Below, piece after piece: positions 7,534 through 14,462 of a stretch of 32,149 nucleotides of DNA. A program made the translations under genes and the position numbers. Below the pieces are notes generated by a model. It was not told where the DNA came from. It saw only the letters and a list, made by a program, of their open reading frames with translations, and made no database searches. The stretch is from an uncultured Clostridium sp. (lineage in GTDB: Bacteria > Bacillota > Clostridia > TANB77 > CAG-508): the NCBI GenBank assembly GCA_900553985.1, contig USFW01000019.1:1-32149 (forward strand), given 5' to 3'. Numbering within the stretch: the first letter of the stretch is position 1; every line of letters begins with the position of its first letter.

Positions 7534-7833
7534 TTATATTATTGATTTAACAAAAATTAAATATAAAGCATGACCATTATGTTTTTCTGAGTGTTCTGTA
7601 ATGGCATATTGAATATAACCATCAGGACTTGTCCCTATATTTACCGAAAATAAATCTTTAGAATAATTTTCAGCTGCACTTAAATCTAATCCAAAAGTTC
7701 CAACGTTTGTAGTTTTAGAAACGAGCTCGTAACCAATAGGGTATTTAATATTTGTTTTTATAACTTTTTGATATTTATCTTCCATTTGGTCACTTGGAAT
7801 TTCAAAAGAAATAATTTTAATTAGATTGTTTAT
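7534..7833 (-). CDS. Silent tail-fibre C-terminal cassette B
   Basis: This is an open - strand frame entered through the core at 7823-7832, reading INNLIK and then 93 residues ending in YLIFVKSII. An internal ATG at 7785 gives an 83-residue ORF, but it has no ribosome site and would cut off the start of the domain. The INNLIK junction matches LNKLFK of the expressed fibre in position and codon phase. The cassette has the same orientation as the fibre gene and follows cassette A, whose stop lies 1 base from this core. I interpret it as a stored alternative receptor-binding end, silent until moved next to the fibre N-terminus. Confidence 0.75.
   Translation of the reverse strand: MNNLIKIISFEIPSDQMEDKYQKVIKTNIKYPIGYELVSKTTNVGTFGLDLSAAENYSKDLFSVNIGTSPDGYIQYAITEHSEKHNGHALYLIFVKSII
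7823..7832 (-). repeat. Recombination core, cassette B
   Basis: TAAACAATCT on the - strand; one base differs from the other three cores. Confidence 0.65.
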
Positions 7834-8137
7834 TCAATATCTTAGAAAAGATATTCCTCCAGTAACATAACTATCAATATCTGTGCCTGAATCAAGATAA
7901 ATTTCTCCGCTTTGATATACAATTAAATTAACACGATAAGGATATATACTACATCTTTGATTTAAAACTGGTTTTAGGTTATCTGGTAATTTACATAATA
8001 ATTGAGTTGGACCATTAGCTCTTTTAAAAGGTCCACTATACCAAATTGAAACTATTTTCCCAATGGCTGCATAATATAATCTTTCAGAATTTGGAGTTTC
8101 AAAATTTCCATATTCATATTTATATAGTTTGTTTAAT
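7834..8137 (-). CDS. Silent tail-fibre C-terminal cassette A
   Basis: The frame reads KLNKLYK across the core at 8126-8135 and then 94 residues ending in GGISFLRY, with the stop at 7834-7836. An in-frame ATG at 8157 lies inside the end of the expressed fibre gene and lacks a ribosome site, so independent translation is doubtful. Junction position, codon phase and length all match the expressed cassette. The sequence has the look of a fibre-tip beta sandwich (GKIVSIWYSGPF, KLPDNLKPV, YQSGEIYL). It has the same orientation as the fibre gene, so reaching expression needs an inversion route through cassette D or loss of the expressed cassette. Confidence 0.75.
8126..8135 (-). repeat. Recombination core, cassette A
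   Basis: TAAACAAACT on the - strand, 2 bases after the stop codon of the expressed fibre cassette. Confidence 0.7.
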
Positions 8138-8734
8138 TTATTTTTCTCCAAGAACATAAATATAACAATGAGAACCCGTATTTTTTGTAAAAAAACAAGT
8201 TACATATCTACTAATAACATCAACTGATACTTCAATTGCAGCAGCTTCATAATGTGTATTATGATATATAATATTTCCGAAACAGGAGTAAGCTTCTTTT
8301 ATTACATCAGGAATTTTAATATTTGTTTTTGCAGATGTTTCTGTTTCTATTTCAAAAGAACTTATTCTTATACAAGCTAAAATAAAATTTCCTATTTCTA
8401 AAACTCTCCAACCTTGTTGAGAATAGTTTTTAAAGAGTTTGTTTAATCTGTCATGATTTTTCCAAACTGATAATTCAACAAAATTACTGTTAGGTGCTGA
8501 AATTTGTGCTCCATTATAAGCTGTTTCACATACATAAAATTTACCTGTACTAGGTAATAAATAAATTCCACCTTCACTCGCCGCAGTAAGAGGGAATGCT
8601 CCATTGTACCCTCCTACAACTCCTTTATCCATTTGTCCTGCATTTTCTAATATATTTGTTTTTATGATTGGTAAATCACCAATTCTTACGGGTTTATTTT
8701 CAACATTTGTTGCTTTTAATTGTATTTCACTCAT
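8138..8734 (-). CDS. Tail fibre / receptor-binding protein with the currently expressed C-terminal cassette
   Basis: The 198-residue protein has two parts. Residues 1-102 form a constant region with GYNGAFPLTAASEGGIYLL and GKFYVCETAYNG, features seen in phage fibre attachment domains, ending at DRLNKLFK. Residues 103-198 are a variable tip (KIPDVIKEAYSCFGNII...YIYVLGEK). The junction coincides with the TAAACAAACT core at 8436-8445, and three more tips with the same junction lie downstream. The constant part has a normal ribosome site (AGGAGG) and follows the larger fibre gene by 14 bases. The role is adsorption to the host surface, located at the tail tip. Exact ligand unknown. Confidence 0.8.
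   Translation of the reverse strand: MSEIQLKATNVENKPVRIGDLPIIKTNILENAGQMDKGVVGGYNGAFPLTAASEGGIYLLPSTGKFYVCETAYNGAQISAPNSNFVELSVWKNHDRLNKLFKNYSQQGWRVLEIGNFILACIRISSFEIETETSAKTNIKIPDVIKEAYSCFGNIIYHNTHYEAAAIEVSVDVISRYVTCFFTKNTGSHCYIYVLGEK
8436..8445 (-). repeat. Recombination core of the expressed fibre gene
   Basis: TAAACAAACT on the - strand inside the codons for LNKL (residues 97-100). It marks the boundary of constant and variable parts. Confidence 0.7.
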
Positions 8735-8748
8735 ATTTTTACCTCCTC

Positions 8749-9732
8749 TTATTTTAAAATATTCTGAATTTCTTCAGAAGTTCCATAATCTAACGATAAA
8801 GTGATGTTTCCTGTTAAACTTCCACTTCCTGTAAGCCCTGTTCCTGCTATTATTTGAATTTTTTTTAAGTTTTCTATAGCTTTACTAAGTTCTGATGTTT
8901 GCCCATTAAAATTTTGAGAAATTAAATCGTTATATAAAGAAAGTAACCTCATATTTACGATTTTGCTTTCATCTGTTGAAAGAGCTGAAAGTTTATACTC
9001 TGTTCCACCCTCAAGTTTTGTTCCTGTGAACAGGTTTCTTATGTCTTGTTCTGTCGCTAATTCAAATACTTCTTTCAATAAATTTTTATTTAAAATTTCA
9101 TCAATTTCTTGAGATGTAGCATAATCTAAATTTATTGAGACATTTGAACCTAAGTTTCCACCGCCTGTAAGTCCTGCTCCTACATTAATTAAAATAGTTT
9201 TATCAGCTTTTTTATTAATTGTATTTGTAAGCTCAGTTCTTAAAGAACTTATAAGTTCCGCTACCTTTGTTTTATCTTCTTTGAGATTAATATTTGCCTG
9301 TAAAGAAGTTTTTACAGAATTAATATAATCTCTTAAATTTCTATCTAAAACATTATCTTTATCAGATATTTTCTGTAAAAGTAAATCATTAAACAATGAA
9401 AGCAGTCTCATATTAACAACTTTACTTTCGTCTGTACTTAAAGAAGAAAGATTATAAGTACCTCCACCCTCTAATACAGTTCCTACAAAAAGATTTCTCA
9501 CATCTCGCTCTGTTGCAAGTTCTAAGACATCTTTTATTAAATTTTGATTTAAAATACTTTCAATTTCAGATTTTGTTGCAGGGGTTAAAACTTCGTCTAT
9601 TTTCATAAAGTCCCTTGAAAACTTCCTTAAATCAGTAGGGTCTTTTAATGCTAAAAGTTCAAGATTCAAATATTGAGTTATTAGGTCAGTACCTGTATTT
9701 AATTCACTTTCATTTGTAATTACTTTACTCAT
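8749..9732 (-). CDS. Tail fibre protein with internal duplication
   Basis: The 327-residue protein holds two copies of a 64-residue block (57-120 and 210-273, each with ILNxNLxKxVxELATExDxRNLF and STDESKxVNMRLLSL). It also has two copies of a fibre motif (GAGLTGGGNL...LDYATSQEI at 185-210; GTGLTGSGSL...LDYGTSEEI at 296-322). GLTGGG-type motifs are common in trimeric phage tail fibres. It ends right where a third ELAT block would begin (EIQNILK), as if the repeat array had been cut. It lies between the baseplate genes and the variable fibre tip gene, so it probably forms the proximal fibre that carries the tip. Confidence 0.75.
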   Translation of the reverse strand: MSKVITNESELNTGTDLITQYLNLELLALKDPTDLRKFSRDFMKIDEVLTPATKSEIESILNQNLIKDVLELATERDVRNLFVGTVLEGGGTYNLSSLSTDESKVVNMRLLSLFNDLLLQKISDKDNVLDRNLRDYINSVKTSLQANINLKEDKTKVAELISSLRTELTNTINKKADKTILINVGAGLTGGGNLGSNVSINLDYATSQEIDEILNKNLLKEVFELATEQDIRNLFTGTKLEGGTEYKLSALSTDESKIVNMRLLSLYNDLISQNFNGQTSELSKAIENLKKIQIIAGTGLTGSGSLTGNITLSLDYGTSEEIQNILK

Positions 9733-9747
9733 TTAAGATTACCTCCT

Positions 9748-10437
9748 TTATGAATTATTTTTTGTAACAACTTCATAAAAAGCAGGACAAAATTCATTCA
9801 TATGTTTTAAAAAATCTGCCATACTTGTAATATTATTAATATTATCTTCAAGAATAATTGTTACAGATTTCTTTTTCTTATCATTTATTACATCAATTAC
9901 ATTTCCTAGAATAAAAAGTTCACACATTTTTAAAATATAAGCAAAATTAAAAGTGCTGTACTTTGTTATTTCTCTTGCAATTAATATATTTTGTCTTAAT
10001 TTAACTCCAAGTTCGTAATTTGTATTAATACCATATATTTTTTCAAGTCTTTTCAAAGAAATTGCTGTCGCTGTTGTAATAGATAAACTTGAAATATATT
10101 CACTTTTTAAAAGTTCTATTTTTTGCAATTCTCTTGATATTGCTTTTGCAAGCTCTACAATTAAAGGGTCTTTTCTTTCATAAATTGGAAGATTATTTAA
10201 TATTCTTTCAACAAAATCTTTTGAAGCCGCGACACCTAAAACTGTAATAATAGTTTTAACTTTTAATTCTAATAAATCCTTTTTTACTGTAATTAACTGT
10301 TTTGCTGTTGTACTTGATGAAAGCATTAATTTATCTTGAGTATTAAAAGCAAAATCGTGAACTATATCATCTAAATAACTTTCTAAGTCAAATTGTAATT
10401 GTTCTTCTACATATTTTTTTAAAGCTACTTTTGACAT
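9748..10437 (-). CDS. YmfQ/XkdU-like baseplate protein (DUF2313)
   Basis: The 229-residue protein resembles the Mu gp48 / PBSX XkdU group. These proteins sit in the baseplate next to the J-like wedge protein and connect it to the fibres. Visible are the helical middle with SLKRLEKIYGINTNYELGVKLRQNILIAREI, typical of the family, and the C-terminal segment NEFCPAFYEVV. It follows the J-like gene and a small tail protein gene and precedes the fibre gene, the expected order. Family level assignment is by pattern, without alignment. Confidence 0.65.
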   Translation of the reverse strand: MSKVALKKYVEEQLQFDLESYLDDIVHDFAFNTQDKLMLSSSTTAKQLITVKKDLLELKVKTIITVLGVAASKDFVERILNNLPIYERKDPLIVELAKAISRELQKIELLKSEYISSLSITTATAISLKRLEKIYGINTNYELGVKLRQNILIAREITKYSTFNFAYILKMCELFILGNVIDVINDKKKKSVTIILEDNINNITSMADFLKHMNEFCPAFYEVVTKNNS

Positions 10438-10447
10438 AAAACATCAC

Positions 10448-10819
10448 CTAGTCTACTTTAAAAATGAAAAATGCTTGAGGTATTTTATAAATATCCGCGG
10501 CTCTTATTTCTTTTGTATAATCTAATCCAGAATAAGCCATTAATTCTCCACCTGTAGGTGCTGTAAATAGTCCTATATGAGTTATCCAACCCCAGTTTTC
10601 AGTTGCAACAGGGAAATTTATATCATTACTGTTATATGTTTCCCCATTGACAGGTTCTTCAAAAGTTATTTGCTGTCTTTTATATGAAGCTCCTGTTACT
10701 TCCTGAATATTTGTAGCATTATCAGTAGGATTGGCTTTTAAAAGTCCTAGATAGAAATTTTTCTTTCTAAAATAGTCATTTATTATTAAATTTTCTCCTT
10801 TATGTGTAAGTCCTGCCAT
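10448..10819 (-). CDS. Small tail protein, fibre-collar-like
   Basis: The 123-residue product starts MAGLTHKGENLIINDYF and has the pattern NFYLGLLKANPTDNAT...EVTGASYKRQQITF...NFPVATENWGWITHIGLF. This resembles a family of small phage tail proteins with a beta-sandwich fold that are found near fibre genes. It lies between the J-like baseplate gene and the XkdU-like gene. No catalytic motif is seen. A structural role in attaching fibres to the baseplate is likely but inferred. Confidence 0.6.
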   Translation of the reverse strand: MAGLTHKGENLIINDYFRKKNFYLGLLKANPTDNATNIQEVTGASYKRQQITFEEPVNGETYNSNDINFPVATENWGWITHIGLFTAPTGGELMAYSGLDYTKEIRAADIYKIPQAFFIFKVD

Positions 10820-10828
10820 TCTATCCTC

Positions 10829-11875
10829 CTATAATTTCTGCAAAGTAATTGATTTTACTTTACATAATTTATTTTCATTTAAAACTATATCGTTTCTAGT
10901 TCCTGCAACTGTAACATCTCCAATTTTTGTTATACAGCCTGCATGCTGAATTATTTCCACAATATCGAAGTAATATATTTTTTCCTTAAAAAGATTTTCA
11001 AAGAAAAAATTATCTAAAACTTCTGTCAATTTTGTTTTCGCAGCTTCATCATTAAAGTCTGAACTGATAAAGCCTTTTACAACTATATCAACCTTATTAA
11101 TTTCAACTCCCTCGACTGTAATATCAACATCTGAAATAATTTCTAAATCAATATAGTTTTTAACTTTGTTTTTTAATTCCTCAGAAACAGTTTCATTATC
11201 CTTTTGAGTTATAACAAGTTTTACAGTTCCAGCTCCATTAAATCTAGGTATACAGTGAGAATGTTCAACTCCATCTACTTCCTTTGCTTTATCCTCAAAT
11301 ACATATTGGTTCCATGAAATTCTAGGTTTTCTAATATAATCTAATGCTCTCGTTCTCAATTCATCATCTGTTTCTGTATCTTTTCCGTTTGTAATATTTT
11401 CTAAATTCTCCACACGAGAAAGCCCAGTGTACTCTTGTCCAAATTTATTTATCTGTCCTACTTCACAGTTTCCAATTACTCCTGCCTTAGTACATTGAAT
11501 ATTAACTATTGTAGAAATATTTTTGATTGTTTTTTCTTCTGTAACTTCATATTCTGTTGCAGTAGATGAATTAATAACAATGTATCCCTTTTTTATAATA
11601 CTTCCATTTACTCCTGTAATTTTAACTTTCCCTGTCGATTTTACAGCTTCTTTTCTTGTAAGAGCTTTATCAGCACAAGAAACATCTAAATCTGTTCCAG
11701 TAGCTGTGTCAATAAGTCTTTTATCTAGTTGCTCGGAATAATCATCTTCTTCTTTTACCATTTCAATAGCACAAGATGTTATTATATCCCTTGCAAAACT
11801 TCCTTTTGAGGTATTATAAGAAATCATCTCTGCCATATCTTCAACTTTTTTATTTATTCTTTCTAATTCTGCCAT
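10829..11875 (-). CDS. Baseplate J-like protein (XkdT type)
   Basis: The 348-residue protein is the wedge component that forms the outer part of the contractile-tail baseplate. Family features are the N-terminal helical segment, DLDVSCADKALTRKEAVKSTG, the VTEEKTIKN...VNIQCTKAGVIGNCEVGQIN block, and TDDELRTRALDYIRKPRISWNQYVFEDKAKEVDGVEHSHCIP. The length is normal for XkdT. It overlaps the DUF2634 gene by one base (coupled translation). Confidence 0.88.
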   Translation of the reverse strand: MAELERINKKVEDMAEMISYNTSKGSFARDIITSCAIEMVKEEDDYSEQLDKRLIDTATGTDLDVSCADKALTRKEAVKSTGKVKITGVNGSIIKKGYIVINSSTATEYEVTEEKTIKNISTIVNIQCTKAGVIGNCEVGQINKFGQEYTGLSRVENLENITNGKDTETDDELRTRALDYIRKPRISWNQYVFEDKAKEVDGVEHSHCIPRFNGAGTVKLVITQKDNETVSEELKNKVKNYIDLEIISDVDITVEGVEINKVDIVVKGFISSDFNDEAAKTKLTEVLDNFFFENLFKEKIYYFDIVEIIQHAGCITKIGDVTVAGTRNDIVLNENKLCKVKSITLQKL

Positions 11876-12351
11876 TAATTTTTAAACACCTCCTCTACCT
11901 CAAAGGCTGTATCTTCAAGTTCAATAATAAAACCACAATACATTTTGTCATCTATCTGTATAAGTTGCAGATAATGTACTTCTTTTATGTCCTTATGATT
12001 TAATAAAGAATTGTAAATATCGTCTTTTATAAGCTCTATTAAGTCCATATCAGGATATAGTTGTTGTCCTCTATATTTATAAAGATTTATACCAAAAGGG
12101 TATCCCACATCTTTTATATAGCAGTTCCACCTATCTCTTTCAGTGTAAAATAACTTTTTTATCCATTGTTTTATAATCTCAATTTTGTCATATGTTCTGC
12201 TAGGCTCTAGTCCATTATATACAAATTCTCCTTTATCAAAATCAAAGATAACATCTTTTTCTTTTATAGTTTCTTCTGCTTGAATTTCTTTTTCTGCTTC
12301 AATTTCAGCTATATTATCATTAATTTTTAAATAGCTTATAGGCAATGTCAT
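11875..12351 (-). CDS. DUF2634 (XkdS-like) baseplate protein
   Basis: The 158-residue protein matches the XkdS/DUF2634 pattern: an N-terminal charged region, then KIEIIKQWIKKLFYTERDRW, YGINLYKYRGQQLYPD-like text and a C-terminal beta strand. The family is related to the gp25-type baseplate wedge proteins. It overlaps the upstream XkdR-like gene by 4 bases and the downstream J-like gene by 1 base, which fixes its place in the baseplate block. Confidence rests on both pattern and order. Confidence 0.75.
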   Translation of the reverse strand: MTLPISYLKINDNIAEIEAEKEIQAEETIKEKDVIFDFDKGEFVYNGLEPSRTYDKIEIIKQWIKKLFYTERDRWNCYIKDVGYPFGINLYKYRGQQLYPDMDLIELIKDDIYNSLLNHKDIKEVHYLQLIQIDDKMYCGFIIELEDTAFEVEEVFKN

Positions 12352-12785
12352 AATCTCACCACCCTGTCTATCAAATAAAAATATTCTTCTTTATTTGTAG
12401 GTAACATAAGAACTTTATCACCAACTTTTAAGGTATCTGTCCATGTAATACTTCCAACTGTTTTATAATCTCCTGCACCCTGTATAGTTCCATGAGGATT
12501 TGTTGCCCCTAGTCCACAAGGTTTGTTTGATGTCGTAGCATTAATAGTAATTTCATTTATAGTTCCTTCAAGTGAAAATTCTCTTTTATAACCTACAATC
12601 TTTTCTATGCTAATCATAATTTTATGATTTTTTATAATAATTCCATTTTCTAATTTAACTTCTAGTTCAGGAGGAACTTTTACAACTTCTCCTGTAACAG
12701 CTCCAAGCCATAAAGGGTTATCCCTCTTTTTTATAATCTCTGCCAATTTTGCAATGCTTTTATGATATTTTTCTGTTTTATCCAT
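12348..12785 (-). CDS. DUF2577 (XkdR-like) baseplate protein
   Basis: The 145-residue protein begins with a helical AEIIKKRDNPLWLGAVTGEVVKVPPELEVKLENG and ends with VGDKVLMLPTNKEEYFYLIDRVVRL. Both are typical of DUF2577 proteins, encoded by PBSX xkdR and its relatives between the hub (XkdQ) and XkdS. The fold is likely an OB-like barrel by family knowledge. A glycine-rich middle (GLGATNPHGTIQGAGDYK) is not part of the short form and may be a small insert. It directly abuts the XkdQ-like gene. Confidence 0.75.
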   Translation of the reverse strand: MDKTEKYHKSIAKLAEIIKKRDNPLWLGAVTGEVVKVPPELEVKLENGIIIKNHKIMISIEKIVGYKREFSLEGTINEITINATTSNKPCGLGATNPHGTIQGAGDYKTVGSITWTDTLKVGDKVLMLPTNKEEYFYLIDRVVRL

Positions 12786-13799
12786 TTAGCTCACCCTTTC
12801 TAATTGCATTGCACAATTAAACATAGTTTCAAGATTGCTGAAAGTATATGTAATACTCACAACTTCATAAACTCCGTTTATTCCATAATTCTCATAATTT
12901 ATTTTTAAAAGTTCTCCGTCAAATATAAATTCACTCAAAGTTGGAATTTCAAGAGATATTGTTTCCTTAACTTTGTTTTCTTGTGATAAAATACTGTCTG
13001 CTGTAATATTACCGCCATTAAGGTCATTATCTTTATAGGATACTAATTTCTGCATTAAACCATATTTTTCTACATTGGTTTTATCTTTTGCTCCACTCAT
13101 TTGTATATATTCTTTACCAGATGTTTTATAAACCTTTATAGAGTTGTGCATATCCTCGATAGATTGTGCTCTCTTAGGTTCTTTGATATAGTTTAAGGCA
13201 TTGAAAGAGTAGTTATTTAAAATCCCTTTTAACGTGTCTAGTGGTGTATATTGATTTCTTAAGAATTTATTTTTCTTACTTCTCTCAAAATGAAATTTCG
13301 TATCTTTATAAAAAAATCTAAAATCTTGATTTTCCAAATCTTTTATATTTTTTATAATCTCTTTTATAATTGCCCCAAGAGTTTTACCAAAATAAAATTT
13401 ATCCACCATTGTATTTGTTGCTTCAATATTCCCTGCTTTTCCTCCAAAAGTTTCAATTAATTTTCTAACGATTAAAGAACTTTCCACATCTTCAAATTGA
13501 TATATTTCTTCATTCTTATTGAAGTACCAAGCATAATCTACTGCTTTAAATGTTAAATTTGTAATATCTCCAGAAATTATAATTCCTGAAAATATTTCTT
13601 TATCATCTAACTTAACAACAATAATATCTCCAATTTCTATATCATTGAAAATATTGTTTCTTGTTATCTGTAAATCTAAAACCCATGCAAATTCATTTAT
13701 AGATTTCTTTAATTTCATACCGTCTTTTACGACATTGGTTATATCTATTGTTTGACTTGCTGTATTCTTTATACAATAAACTCTTTTCATGTCTACCAC
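12786..13799 (-). CDS. XkdQ-like baseplate hub protein
   Basis: The 337-residue protein resembles XkdQ/YqbQ, the tail hub that is equivalent to gpD of P2 and gp44 of Mu. Features are an N-terminal beta region (ITNVVKDGMKLKKSINEFAWVLDLQI), GDIIVVKLDDKEIFSGIII and a middle part with LIVRKLIETFGGKAG. The C-terminal DNDLNGGNITADSILSQENKVKETISLEIP is typical of hub proteins. It is followed directly by the XkdR-like gene and preceded without a gap by the XkdP-like gene. Confidence 0.78.
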   Translation of the reverse strand: MVDMKRVYCIKNTASQTIDITNVVKDGMKLKKSINEFAWVLDLQITRNNIFNDIEIGDIIVVKLDDKEIFSGIIISGDITNLTFKAVDYAWYFNKNEEIYQFEDVESSLIVRKLIETFGGKAGNIEATNTMVDKFYFGKTLGAIIKEIIKNIKDLENQDFRFFYKDTKFHFERSKKNKFLRNQYTPLDTLKGILNNYSFNALNYIKEPKRAQSIEDMHNSIKVYKTSGKEYIQMSGAKDKTNVEKYGLMQKLVSYKDNDLNGGNITADSILSQENKVKETISLEIPTLSEFIFDGELLKINYENYGINGVYEVVSITYTFSNLETMFNCAMQLERVS

Positions 13800-14459
13800 C
13801 TACTTGCTCAAGTTAAATGCAGATGGTTTAAATGAATAGAATTTTGACTCATTTTCATAAATACTTGGGTCTTTTGCTTCCTTGAACTCAATAGTAAATT
13901 CAATATCACCCTCAGAAGTTGTATTATATTCAAATTTTGTAATATATACCTTTTGAACAATACCAATTCCTGTAATAACTAATTTAAGCGGAGATTTTTT
14001 TAATTTTAGTTCCTCTAATGTATTTGCACAATCTATGCCAAATAATTCATAGTTTGATGAAAAAGGATAGTATACAGACGGAAAAAAAGAAGAAAATGAA
14101 ATTGTATGAAAATCTGTATCTTTAATGTAATTTATTTTACCTGCTATTGTATCGACTGATTGCTCTATATTATTTGCAGAGAAATTTATTTTTGCAGGAA
14201 CAATAGGAAATTTGAATATAGATAACTCAACACCATTTCTTTCCTCTGCAACTGATATTTGTATATTTTTCATTATTTTTGAAAAAGCATATACTTTATT
14301 TAAAAGTCCTGTTTTACCTAAAAGTGAATTTACATTACTAGCAACTCCACCTGTTATTTTCTGAGTTGCCCATTCTGATAATTGTGTTTTAGGGTCAACA
14401 TTTGCCAGAATACTTGTCTTTTTCAATCTTTCTAGTGCTTCATTTACTATTATTCTCAC
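13800..14459 (-). CDS. XkdP-like tail protein without LysM domain
   Basis: The 219-residue protein carries the typical core FKFPIVPAKINFSANNIEQS...INYIKDTDFHTISFSSFFPSVYYP, seen in the N-terminal half of XkdP-like proteins, which cap the tail tube at the hub. Most XkdP proteins end in a LysM wall-binding domain; none is present here. The first 70 residues are helical and unlike the family. It sits between tape measure and hub genes, as expected. Confidence 0.7.
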   Translation of the reverse strand: MRIIVNEALERLKKTSILANVDPKTQLSEWATQKITGGVASNVNSLLGKTGLLNKVYAFSKIMKNIQISVAEERNGVELSIFKFPIVPAKINFSANNIEQSVDTIAGKINYIKDTDFHTISFSSFFPSVYYPFSSNYELFGIDCANTLEELKLKKSPLKLVITGIGIVQKVYITKFEYNTTSEGDIEFTIEFKEAKDPSIYENESKFYSFKPSAFNLSK

Positions 14460-14462
14460 CTC

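Noticed and set aside
7209..8445. Diversity-generating retroelement acting on the fibre
   Set aside because: No reverse transcriptase or template/variable repeat pair is present. The cassettes differ wholly rather than at adenines.
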